This document shows positions 1-7,860 of a stretch of DNA of 64,000 nt, piece by piece (the stretch's first letter is position 1; each line of letters begins with the position of its first letter). Origin of the DNA: Victivallis sp. Marseille-Q1083 (GTDB lineage Bacteria > Verrucomicrobiota > Lentisphaeria > Victivallales > Victivallaceae); contig NZ_CAHJXL010000001.1 in the NCBI RefSeq assembly GCF_903645315.1, forward strand, positions 930,001 through 994,000, given 5' to 3'. The notes below the pieces were generated by a model, which saw only the letters and a program-made list of their open reading frames with translations, did no database searches and was not told where the DNA came from. Position numbers and translations under genes: made by a program.

Positions 1-1829
1 CGGAACAGGCGAAATACAAAGTCGGCCAGCGGGTCCGGGTCATCGACGCCCAGGGACGCGACCGCCTGCCCAAACCGATCGAAGACCTGCTGCTGCCGGA
101 CAAGGCGGCCGACCTGTTGACTGAAAGCGTTCTGAACAACTATTCCCCCGGCGGCGACCGCAACCTTTTCCGGCAAAACCTGCTGCAGTTGTCGCAATGG
201 ATCGTCGGCACCGGCAACCTGGAGCCGGACCAGGAGTTGACTGCCGCCCGCCGGAAGGCGGCTTCGCAGGCGATCGAACCGGTGATGGTCGGCATCAAGC
301 AGAACCAGCCGCTGGTCATCAAAGACCAGACCGTCACCCCGGAAATCCTCGCCTGCATCAAAGCCTACGAATACGACTACCAGGCCCGGCTGAAAGAGAC
401 CAATACCGTTCAGAAGTTCTTCCAGAACACCATCTGGGGCCTGGTGCTGGTGCTGTTCGTCGGCCTCTACATGTATCACATCCATCCGGACGTGGTCAAG
501 AGCAACCGGAAACTCAGCCTGGTCGGCATCGTCATCATCCTGTCGCTGTTCATCGATTATCTGAGCATGGAGCTGTTTTTCTTCGTCAGCGCCTCGATCG
601 GCATCTCGCCCGGTTTGTTGATCGAAGCGCTGCCGATCGCCCTGCCGGCGGTACTGCTGGCGGTCATGCTCGGCTACCGGGTGGCGCTTTACGTCGGCTT
701 TTACGTCTCCAGCATCGTCGCGCTGATGCTCGGCTATTCTTTCGACGTCGCGCTGGAAGGCATGGTGGTTTGTTCGGTTTCGGCCATCCTGGTCCGCAGC
801 GCCACCAATTACCGTTCCTTCTTCGTCCGGACCCTGCTGGCCGCGGCGCTCTCGTTCTGGCTGCTGGATTTCAATCTGCTGCAGCACATCTTCCTGCAGG
901 CCGAACTGCTGCCGTGGGCGGCGGTCCTGGCGATTTACAACGGCGTCATCACCGCAGTGCTGGCGCTGGTGCTGATTTTCGTCTTCGAACTGCTGTTCAA
1001 CGTCAGCACCAACATGTCGCTGATGGTGCTCTGCGATTTCAATCATCCGCTGCTCAAGGAGCTGCAGCTCAAAGCGCCGGGAACTTCCCATCACAGCCAG
1101 AATGTGGCGATGCTGGCCGAAGCGGCCGCCAAGGAGGTGGGCGCCAATCCGATCCGGGCGCGGGCGGCGGCACTCTACCACGACATCGGCAAACTGAACA
1201 AGCCGGAATATTTCACGGAAAACAACATCCAGACGACCAATCAGCACGTCGGCCTGCACCCGCAGATGAGCAGCATGATCATCCGCGGCCATGTCAAGGA
1301 CGGCCTGGACCTGGCGCACCGTTACAAGCTCTGCCGGCTGATCCGCGACACCATCGAACAGCACCACGGCACCGACCTGATGCAATTTTTCTACCAGCGG
1401 GCGCTGCAGGAGCAGACCAACGACGCGCCGGTGCTGGAAAGTCAATACCGTTATCCGGGACCGCTAGCCCACGAAAAAGAAGTGGTGATCGTCAGCCTGG
1501 CCGACGCCTGTGAAGCGGCCTGCCGTTCCCTGGAGAAACCGACCGCCTCCAAGATCGAAGCGATGGTCGATGAAATCTTCCGCAAGCGCATCCGCGACGG
1601 CCAGTTGAACAATGCCGACATCACGGTCGGCGACCTGGCCAAATTGCGCGAAAGTTTCATCCGCACCCTGACGACGATGTATCACGGGCGAATTGCCTAC
1701 CCGAAAGGACCGGAAAAAGAAGATGAAGACGACCTGTTCCTGGCGCCTGCCAAACCGGCCGCGCCCGAACCGGAAGCTGTTGCGAGCGGCAACTCGGCTG
1801 GCGGCCCGGCTGGCCCGGCTGCCGATTGA
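1..1829 (+). CDS. PgpH/YqfF-type 7TM-HD phosphodiesterase, N-terminus outside window
   Basis: The reading frame is open from base 3 and no start lies in the window, so the N-terminal extracellular domain is cut off. A block of hydrophobic helices (about bases 400-1020) is followed by an HD domain. Its motif His-Asp-Ile-Gly-Lys is at about 1180-1195, with more conserved His/Asp at about 1240 (HVGLHP), 1365 (EQHHGTD) and 1500 (LADACEA). This order of 7TM segment then HD is that of PgpH, which in Listeria hydrolyses the second messenger c-di-AMP at the inner face of the membrane; the substrate here is inferred from the family. The tail is Pro/Ala/Glu-rich. The last ~107 bases overlap ybeY in another frame, which places it at the head of the ybeY-lipoprotein-mazG run. 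The pgpH-ybeY order is common in bacteria. Confidence 0.9.
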   Translation, partial: EQAKYKVGQRVRVIDAQGRDRLPKPIEDLLLPDKAADLLTESVLNNYSPGGDRNLFRQNLLQLSQWIVGTGNLEPDQELTAARRKAASQAIEPVMVGIKQNQPLVIKDQTVTPEILACIKAYEYDYQARLKETNTVQKFFQNTIWGLVLVLFVGLYMYHIHPDVVKSNRKLSLVGIVIILSLFIDYLSMELFFFVSASIGISPGLLIEALPIALPAVLLAVMLGYRVALYVGFYVSSIVALMLGYSFDVALEGMVVCSVSAILVRSATNYRSFFVRTLLAAALSFWLLDFNLLQHIFLQAELLPWAAVLAIYNGVITAVLALVLIFVFELLFNVSTNMSLMVLCDFNHPLLKELQLKAPGTSHHSQNVAMLAEAAAKEVGANPIRARAAALYHDIGKLNKPEYFTENNIQTTNQHVGLHPQMSSMIIRGHVKDGLDLAHRYKLCRLIRDTIEQHHGTDLMQFFYQRALQEQTNDAPVLESQYRYPGPLAHEKEVVIVSLADACEAACRSLEKPTASKIEAMVDEIFRKRIRDGQLNNADITVGDLAKLRESFIRTLTTMYHGRIAYPKGPEKEDEDDLFLAPAKPAAPEPEAVASGNSAGGPAGPAAD

Positions 1830-2241
1830 CCCCGGCCGGGAGTGGACGTTGAATCTGATCTTCGTCGACGACCGCGAAATGTGCCGCGCCAACAGCGATT
1901 ACGTCGGGCACGAGGGTACCACCGACGTCATCACCTTCTGTTACCTGGCTGAGCCGGAATCGCTGTTTCCGGGCGACATCGGCATTGAACTGATCCTCTG
2001 CGCCGATGCGGCGGAACGCGAAGGCGCCAAGCGCCGCAATTCCTCGTACAGCCGCGAACTGCTGCTGTACCTGGTGCACGGGCTGCTGCATTCGGCCGGC
2101 GAAGACGATCTCGATCCGGTTTCGCGCCGCCGGATGCGGCGGCGCGAACGGGAAGTGATGAAAGTTCTGCTTCAACATTACGATCCGGCCGAACTTTTCC
2201 CGCCCCGGGAAACTCCGCCGCAAACGAAAGAGGTAATCTGA
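1723..2241 (+). CDS. ybeY: Endoribonuclease YbeY, 16S rRNA maturation factor
   Basis: YbeY is a metal-dependent RNase acting in 16S rRNA 3'-end maturation and 70S quality control. The 172-residue product has the family features: FVDDREMCRANSDY, then GTTDVITF, then the zinc-site helix HGLLHSAGEDD (about 2080-2112). The usual metal site is His-x3-His-x5-His; here the third position reads Asp. I chose ATG 1723, which follows a purine-rich GGAAAAAGAAG and gives a normal N-terminus; TTG 1693 in the same frame is possible. The gene lies partly inside the end of the HD-domain gene and its TGA overlaps the next ATG by one base, so translation is probably coupled. Confidence 0.88.
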   Translation: MKTTCSWRLPNRPRPNRKLLRAATRLAARLARLPIDPGREWTLNLIFVDDREMCRANSDYVGHEGTTDVITFCYLAEPESLFPGDIGIELILCADAAEREGAKRRNSSYSRELLLYLVHGLLHSAGEDDLDPVSRRRMRRREREVMKVLLQHYDPAELFPPRETPPQTKEVI

Positions 2242-2882
2242 TGTTTTTTCCTGCCCTGAAATCGGCCGGCCTGGCGCTGACGGCACTGCTGTTCGCCGGT
2301 TGCGCCGCCACCGGCCACCGCTGCGGCCACCGCCTGGAGCTGTCGTTGACGCCGCATGACGACGACACTTTCGGCTACACCTTTCAACTCCATTGCGATG
2401 CGCTTGGCGGCGACGGCCTCTGCAGTAGCGGTCAGGGTGACCGGCTCCCGCTCGGCCGGCCGGTTTTGCTGGACGGCAGCAATATCGCCAGCTCCAGTTG
2501 CGGCAACTGGGTGCTGCAGCATCCCGGCAACGAACTGACCGTCACGTTGACGCCGGTCGAGCCGGCGCCGTTTCTGCTCGACTGCACCTGCCTGGAAGGC
2601 GTCGGCTGCAGCCAGAGCTTGACCCGGCACAACCTGCCCGCCTGTACGGCGCTGACTGCCGGCGAAACGCCGAAACAGCTGAATGTCCATGTCCGCTGGC
2701 GGCAACTGGCCGTCGGCGGCGCACCGGCCGATTTGATTCTGGAATTCGACCGCGTCATCGGCTGGGGCGGCCGACTGAGCGCCGCGATCGACACCACCTG
2801 CCAGCCATTGCCCGAAGAACCGCAGGCCCCCGCTTCCGCCGAAACGGCGGCACAACCGCAACAGACCGGAGAAACACGATGA
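2241..2882 (+). CDS. Cys-rich predicted lipoprotein, function unknown
   Basis: The 213-residue product begins with a short basic start, a hydrophobic stretch and a lipobox-like LLFAGC, so it should be exported and lipidated at about Cys21. The mature part is rich in Cys (C-H-R-C-G-H; C-D-A..C; C-T-C..G-C) and predicted beta-strands, and ends in a Pro/Ala/Glu/Gln tail. I do not recognise the family. It overlaps ybeY by one base (TGATG) and mazG by four (ATGA), so it is translated as part of this operon although its neighbours are cytosolic housekeeping enzymes. The paired cysteines could be disulfides or metal ligands; the sequence alone does not say which. Confidence 0.8.
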   Translation: MFFPALKSAGLALTALLFAGCAATGHRCGHRLELSLTPHDDDTFGYTFQLHCDALGGDGLCSSGQGDRLPLGRPVLLDGSNIASSSCGNWVLQHPGNELTVTLTPVEPAPFLLDCTCLEGVGCSQSLTRHNLPACTALTAGETPKQLNVHVRWRQLAVGGAPADLILEFDRVIGWGGRLSAAIDTTCQPLPEEPQAPASAETAAQPQQTGETR

Positions 2883-3670
2883 ACTATCCGCCGACTGCCG
2901 AATCGTTACAGCAAATCCTCGAAAAGCTCCGGGCCCCGGACGGCTGCCCGTGGGATCGGGAACAGACCGCCGAATCGCTGAAGCATTATCTGGTCGAAGA
3001 ATGTGCCGAACTGCTCGACGCGATCGACGAAGGCGATCCGCAGCACATCTGCGAGGAGCTCGGCGACGTTCAGATGAACCTGATCTTTCAGGCAGTCGTC
3101 GCGGCCGAACAGCACCAGTTCACCTACCGGGACGTGATGGCGGCGATCATCGCCAAAATGCTGCGCCGCCACCCGCACGTTTTCGGTGCAGTCAAGGTGA
3201 ATTCCGCCGACGACGTCGCCGAAATCTGGGCGAAAGTGAAAGCGCAGGAAAAAGGCGGAGCGGCCGACCGACGCCCCGTCTCCGTCATGGACGATATTCC
3301 GCGGCAACTATCTGCCCTGATTACCGCGGAAAAGCTGCAGAAAAAGGCGGCGAAATGCGGCTTCGACTGGAGCGACACCGCCGGCATCGTCGACAAGCTG
3401 GACGAGGAGCTCGCCGAATTGAAGGAAGCCATCCGCAGCGGCGACGAAGCGCACATCGACGAAGAGCTCGGCGACCTGATGTTCGTAGCGGTCAACCTGG
3501 CCCGGTTCCGCCGGCGCAACGCCGAAGACATCATGCGGCAGGCCAATGCCAAATTCAAACGGCGTTTCCAGTTCATCGAAGCCAAATTACAGGAACGGCA
3601 ACTGGCTTTCGATCAGGTTTCGATCGACCAGATGGAATGCTGGTGGCAGGAAGCCAAAAAACTGGAATAG
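2879..3670 (+). CDS. mazG: Nucleoside triphosphate pyrophosphohydrolase MazG
   Basis: The 263-residue protein carries two MazG domains. The first has CPWDREQT at about residues 23-30 and then an EECAELLDAI...EELGDVQMN helix pair (EExxE...ExxD metal site). The second, at about 165-245, has LDEELAELKEA...EELGDLMFVAVN. MazG hydrolyses NTPs or dNTPs to the monophosphate and PPi, a house-cleaning and stringent-response-related role. Start ATG 2879 overlaps the lipoprotein stop (ATGA) and gives the standard family N-terminus; an upstream extension of the frame is not needed. It converges on the surA-like gene 38 bp away; no terminator is obvious in that gap. Confidence 0.95.
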   Translation: MNYPPTAESLQQILEKLRAPDGCPWDREQTAESLKHYLVEECAELLDAIDEGDPQHICEELGDVQMNLIFQAVVAAEQHQFTYRDVMAAIIAKMLRRHPHVFGAVKVNSADDVAEIWAKVKAQEKGGAADRRPVSVMDDIPRQLSALITAEKLQKKAAKCGFDWSDTAGIVDKLDEELAELKEAIRSGDEAHIDEELGDLMFVAVNLARFRRRNAEDIMRQANAKFKRRFQFIEAKLQERQLAFDQVSIDQMECWWQEAKKLE

Positions 3671-3708
3671 CGGCGGAAAACGGAAGCGGACCAGTCTGGA
3701 CGGGGCTT

Positions 3709-4698
3709 TCAGAAATAATACTCGATAATCGCTTCGGAACGCAATTTCCCGGTGTATTCCCTGAAGGCTTTCCTGCGGGCCTCCTCTTCCAGTTTCCGCT
3801 TCAGCTCCACCATCGCCTGCTCAAACGGCACCTCCTTCGCTTCGTGCCGACCTTCCACCCGCAAATAGGCGACGTCCCCGCCCAGGTCGACCGGCCCGTA
3901 CCAGCGCTGCAAGGCCGGCGCCTCGCCGAGCGCCGCCGCGAATTCCGGCCGCAGACTGTCCTGGGCGATCCAGCCGAGATCGCCGCCGTTTTCCGCGTTC
4001 GGCCCGTTCGACCAACGGGCGACCAGGCCGATGAAATCCGCTTCGCCGGCCGCCGCCGCGGCGGCCACCTGCTTCAAAGCCTCCTCCCGGTCCGGATGCC
4101 GGGCGGTGATCAGCAGCAAATAGAGGTGCAGCTCCTCCGGCCGGTTGAATTCCGCCGGATGGGCCTGATAATATTCATAGAGCTCGCGCGGGGTCAGGTT
4201 GACCCGCACGTAATAACAGTAATCGATCATCCCGCTCAGAATCAACTGTTTCCTGGCATTTTCCCGCACTTCGGCCATCGTCATGCCGGAAGCGCGCACC
4301 AGACGTTCGAACTCCTTCCGGTTGCCGCTGGCCGATTCCATCACCATCGAATCGAGCAGATTCTCGATGTACTGATCCGGGATGTTGAACGGTTTGCGCT
4401 CGTATTCCAGCAGAATCAATTTCCGGTCGATCAAATCGTCGACGACCCGCTGCCGGATGGACCGGATCTTCTCCTCCAGCTCCTCGCCCCGGCTGACCGC
4501 ATGCGCCACCGCTTCCTCGCGGCGGCTCTCCGGCAATACATCGCTCAACGTGATCGGATCGCCGTTCACCGTCGCCAATATCGAATCGACCATCACCGCC
4601 GCCGCAGTTTCCGGCTTCGCCGGCGTTGCCGGCCCTTCTGCCGCCCGGAGCACGCCGCCAGCCGCCGCCAGACCAATTGCCAAAATCGACTTCCACAT
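3709..4698 (-). CDS. SurA-like periplasmic peptidyl-prolyl isomerase/chaperone
   Basis: Predicted periplasmic foldase of 329 residues. ATG 4698 is preceded by a near-perfect GGAGGTGA with 8-base spacing and gives a signal peptide (MWKSILAIGLAAAGG). An earlier in-frame ATG at 4728 overlaps the upstream stop but lacks such a site. Residues ~35-185 match the SurA N-terminal chaperone fold (VNGDPITLSDV, RQRVVDDLIDRKLILLEYE, IDYCYYVRVNLTPRELYEYYQAHPAEF). Residues ~190-295 resemble a parvulin domain (FIGLVARWSNGPNAENGGDLGW, ...GPVDLGGDVAYLRVEGR), somewhat degenerate. It is the last gene of the pdxA operon; in enterobacteria surA and pdxA are also neighbours, which supports the assignment. Confidence 0.85.
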   Translation of the reverse strand: MWKSILAIGLAAAGGVLRAAEGPATPAKPETAAAVMVDSILATVNGDPITLSDVLPESRREEAVAHAVSRGEELEEKIRSIRQRVVDDLIDRKLILLEYERKPFNIPDQYIENLLDSMVMESASGNRKEFERLVRASGMTMAEVRENARKQLILSGMIDYCYYVRVNLTPRELYEYYQAHPAEFNRPEELHLYLLLITARHPDREEALKQVAAAAAAGEADFIGLVARWSNGPNAENGGDLGWIAQDSLRPEFAAALGEAPALQRWYGPVDLGGDVAYLRVEGRHEAKEVPFEQAMVELKRKLEEEARRKAFREYTGKLRSEAIIEYYF

Positions 4699-4727
4699 CG
4701 TCTCAATCACCTCCGTTACCGACTCCA

Positions 4728-6617
4728 TCAAGCCCGCAATGCGGTCGGCAACTGCATCAACAGATAACCGACCGGCAACCAATACCAGCTGCCGCCGGCC
4801 ACCAGCAGCGCCATCGTCAACAATATCCCCAGCCAGGCGCCGCTCAGCAACAGCGGCACATTGGCCACACTCAGGCGCTGGCGGATGCCGTCGACGGCCA
4901 AAGCGCCCGGAATGATCGCCAGCACCAGATAACCGGGCTGAAACAACAACCACAACGCCAGCAGCAGCAATCCCAGGTTCACCCAGCTTCTGGTCCGCCT
5001 TCGCGGCAACGCCAGGGCGCCCAGGCCGAACAGCGCAGCCGGCAGGGCGCTCACCGGCAGCAGCTCCGCCGCCGTCAGACGCACCAGCACCGCCAATGCC
5101 AACAACGACAGCGACAAACCGCATTCGAACTCATTGAACCGGCCGTGCCACATGCCGTGGCGGCCGGCCACCACCCGGAGCGCCAGATAACCGGCCCAGA
5201 GCAGCGCCAACTGAACGACCCACCAGGAAATTTCCGGCAGCGGCTTCAAAACCGGATAAGCCGGAAAAGTGAAACGCGGCAGCAGTTCGACCGGCCGCGG
5301 CGGCGAAATCGCGTACAGAATGTCAAAGCAGCCCAGCAAATATTCATCCGCTTCCGGCGCCCGCTCCTTCAACCGCGCTCCCAGCGTCGCCAACTCCGTT
5401 TCCAACGGCCGCTTGCTGAACGCCCGCAGCGCATCCGGCCCCGGCAGCGGCATCGTATAGGAATAGGTCTCAAGCAGCGCCGGCTGCCACGCCTCCAGCT
5501 CGAACCAGGCTTCCGGCAGCACCAGCACCGCCTCCGGATAGCTCCGCGCCAGCCGCGCCAGCAAATCCAGGCTCGCCGTCAACCCGGCCGGATGCTCCAG
5601 CCAGACGATCAATTGATACGGACCGGCCGGCCACCGCGGCGGCCGGACCGGCTGCCGCGGCCAATAATGCAGCCGGGTTCCGGACTGCAATGTCAAAGCG
5701 TCGAACTGGTTCAGCAACCATTCCGCCGGGTTGAGCATCCAGTCCAATCGTTTCACCGCCGGCAGCCGGCCGTAAATCAGCGGCCAGTTGTTGTGCTGCG
5801 CCCCGATGAACAACACATCGGAAACCGTCTCTTCCGGCAGCAGCAGAGCCGGCAGCGCCGAACCGGTGACCACTTCAGTCGGCGGCACCGCCTCTTCCAG
5901 ACCAAGCTGCCGCCAATTGCAATAGGCATTCAAGCGCAATTCCGGCAGCAGATTGCGCTGCTGACGCCAACGCCCGCCCTGCTGGAAACTGCTGAAGAGC
6001 AAAGGAGCGATTCCCAAAAGCGCCGTCAGTAGCAACAGCAAAATACCGCCCCGCCGCCAGCGCCGCCCTCCCCAGGCCGCCCAGCAGCTTTTCAGCAGGC
6101 CGATGGCCAGATAACTGAACGCGACCAGGTCGCACCACCACGGCGCCGCTTCGACAAAAGCCAGCGTCACCACGCCGGACACCAGATAGCCGGCGCCAAA
6201 CCAACGCGCCAGCCGGCCGCCGGACGGCCGGGCCGCTGTCGCCGCCGCCCACAGCCCGACCAGCAAACCGCTGCTCATCGTCAGGCCGGCGGTCGCCAGC
6301 GGCAGCCAGTGACGCGACCACGAGTATTCACCGAACACAATGTAATCCAGAAAAAACTGCCAGAGCGCCAGATAAACGCCGAGGTACCACAGCAGATGGC
6401 CATAATCCCGGTCCGGCTTCCAGCAGCGGCGGCCCAGCACCCACCCGAACAACGTCCAGCCGAGGGAAGCGCTCAGACCGATGAAAAAACCGGGCAGCAC
6501 ACCGGGCAGCGGTGTCGTCAAATTGACCAGAGCGGCCAAAGCGGCGAAATGCAGACTGAACACCAAGGCTCCGGGCAAAAAACCGCAAGTGGTAAAACCG
6601 GGCCTGGCTTCGCTCAA
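4728..6617 (-). CDS. Polytopic membrane protein with degenerate spermidine-synthase-like middle
   Basis: The 629-residue protein has about six N-terminal hydrophobic segments (residues ~15-205), a soluble middle (~210-470) and about four more hydrophobic segments at the C-terminus. The middle contains DVLFIGAQHNNWPLIYG, then LDWMLNPAEWLLNQ, then YQLIVWLEHPAG. This layout recalls the nucleotide-binding strands of spermidine-synthase-like methyltransferase folds flanked by membrane helices, but the usual Gly-rich GGGDG loop is absent, so catalysis is doubtful. That reading is inference. The start is TTG 6617, overlapping the pdxA stop (TTGA) and preceded by GAGGTGGGGAA. Translational coupling to pdxA is likely. 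Confidence 0.75.
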   Translation of the reverse strand: MSEARPGFTTCGFLPGALVFSLHFAALAALVNLTTPLPGVLPGFFIGLSASLGWTLFGWVLGRRCWKPDRDYGHLLWYLGVYLALWQFFLDYIVFGEYSWSRHWLPLATAGLTMSSGLLVGLWAAATAARPSGGRLARWFGAGYLVSGVVTLAFVEAAPWWCDLVAFSYLAIGLLKSCWAAWGGRRWRRGGILLLLLTALLGIAPLLFSSFQQGGRWRQQRNLLPELRLNAYCNWRQLGLEEAVPPTEVVTGSALPALLLPEETVSDVLFIGAQHNNWPLIYGRLPAVKRLDWMLNPAEWLLNQFDALTLQSGTRLHYWPRQPVRPPRWPAGPYQLIVWLEHPAGLTASLDLLARLARSYPEAVLVLPEAWFELEAWQPALLETYSYTMPLPGPDALRAFSKRPLETELATLGARLKERAPEADEYLLGCFDILYAISPPRPVELLPRFTFPAYPVLKPLPEISWWVVQLALLWAGYLALRVVAGRHGMWHGRFNEFECGLSLSLLALAVLVRLTAAELLPVSALPAALFGLGALALPRRRTRSWVNLGLLLLALWLLFQPGYLVLAIIPGALAVDGIRQRLSVANVPLLLSGAWLGILLTMALLVAGGSWYWLPVGYLLMQLPTALRA

Positions 6618-7579
6618 TTCCCCACCTCGAGACGATGAGCGGCCCGCAAGGCGGCAGTCCGGATGGCGGCAGAAAGGCTGCCGGAATCGGCAATGCCGCG
6701 CCAGGCGATCTCAAACGCGGTCCCGTGGTCGACGCTGGTCCGGATGATCGGCAGTCCCAGCGTCGAATTGACGCCGCACTCGAAAGCCAGCATTTTAAAC
6801 GGTATATGCCCCTGGTCGTGGTACATCGAGACGATGCCGTCATACCCGGAACGGATTTTTTCGATGAACAGCGTATCCGGCGGGAAAGGCCCGTCGACGG
6901 CGATGCCCTCCTCCCGGAGCTGCTGCAGCGCCGGTTTGACGACCTGCTCATCCTCCAATCCCATGCAGCCGTTTTCGCCGGCATGCGGATTGATCGCCGC
7001 CGCCGCCAGTTTCGGCGCCGTCACGCCTTCGGCCTTGACGACCTCGTTCAACAACCGGGCAACCTTGACAATCCGCTCGCGGCTGATCCGGCCAGCCACC
7101 TCCCGCAGGGGAATATGGGTAGTGACGAACGCCACCCGTAAATTGCCGGCCGACTGCATCATTGCAAAATCCGCCGCGCCGCACAGTTCGGCGATCCGTT
7201 CGGTATGCCCGGTAAACGGAATGCCGGCCAAATTGACCGAATATTTGTTGACCGGCGCCGTCACCAGCGCATCGACTTTACCGGACAAGGCGTCCAGCGT
7301 CGCCGCCGTAATCGTCTCATAAGCCGCCAGACCGCAACAGCCCGCCGCCACGCCGCAGCGGAATTCGGCCGGTTGCAGGCGGCCGACCGGCCGCACTACC
7401 GGCCGCGACCCGGGCGCGAAACGCTCCGCCGCCTCGGCTATCACCGCCTCCGGTCCATAAATGACCAACTCCGCCAGCGCTCGAAACACCGGGTCGGCAG
7501 CCGCCCTCACCACCAGCTCCGGCCCGATACCGGCCGGATCTCCCATCGTCAGGGCGATGACAGGCAAGCGCTTTCGCAT
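6614..7579 (-). CDS. pdxA: 4-hydroxythreonine-4-phosphate dehydrogenase
   Basis: PdxA oxidises 4-phosphohydroxy-L-threonine with NAD+ in the DXP-dependent route to pyridoxal phosphate. The 321-residue product shows ALTMGDPAGIGPE at the N-terminus, the three metal-binding His regions (PFTGHTERIAEL; INPHAGENG; MYHDQGHIPFK) and SVDHGTAF near the C-terminus. ATG 7579 has GGAGGATTTTC just upstream, so I prefer it to the longer frame that opens at 7621. First gene of a three-gene minus-strand operon with the membrane protein and the SurA-like foldase. A promoter fitting TTGACG-17-TATATT lies at 7622-7650. Confidence 0.95.
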   Translation of the reverse strand: MRKRLPVIALTMGDPAGIGPELVVRAAADPVFRALAELVIYGPEAVIAEAAERFAPGSRPVVRPVGRLQPAEFRCGVAAGCCGLAAYETITAATLDALSGKVDALVTAPVNKYSVNLAGIPFTGHTERIAELCGAADFAMMQSAGNLRVAFVTTHIPLREVAGRISRERIVKVARLLNEVVKAEGVTAPKLAAAAINPHAGENGCMGLEDEQVVKPALQQLREEGIAVDGPFPPDTLFIEKIRSGYDGIVSMYHDQGHIPFKMLAFECGVNSTLGLPIIRTSVDHGTAFEIAWRGIADSGSLSAAIRTAALRAAHRLEVGN

Positions 7580-7621
7580 GAAAATCCTCCAGAAATGCTG
7601 TCGATGTTGCAAATATTGCAC

Positions 7622-7650
7622 AATATATCATGGCAGCGACATGCCGTCAA
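7622..7650 (-). promoter_or_regulatory. Probable sigma-70 promoter of pdxA
   Basis: On the minus strand a TTGACG box (7645-7650) is followed by 17 bases and TATATT (7622-7627), about 40 bases upstream of the pdxA start. Confidence 0.6.
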
Positions 7651-7699
7651 GACGAAAAAAGCCGTTGCCGAAACCTTTCGGCCAATTATTTCCGTAAAG

Positions 7700-7729
7700 T
7701 TTGCCGATAAAAAAGACCGAATCGGCAAA
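7700..7729 (+). repeat. Inverted repeat in the rpsA leader
   Basis: TTTGCCGA (7700-7707) and TCGGCAAA (7722-7729) form 8-base arms around a 14-base loop, 130 bases before the rpsA start. S1 regulates its own translation in other bacteria, so an RNA structure here is of interest, but no function is shown. I could not pick a convincing rpsA promoter in 7650-7860. Confidence 0.4.
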
Positions 7730-7860
7730 AATCGATTTGCATTTTCACAATTGCCAACTAACTTAGCAAGTTAAAGGATTTTTGGAATTTTCGTAACCTC
7801 CCGTCTAAACGGGAGAAAATCATTCAACCCAATAAATAAACAGAACCAACAACACAAAAC

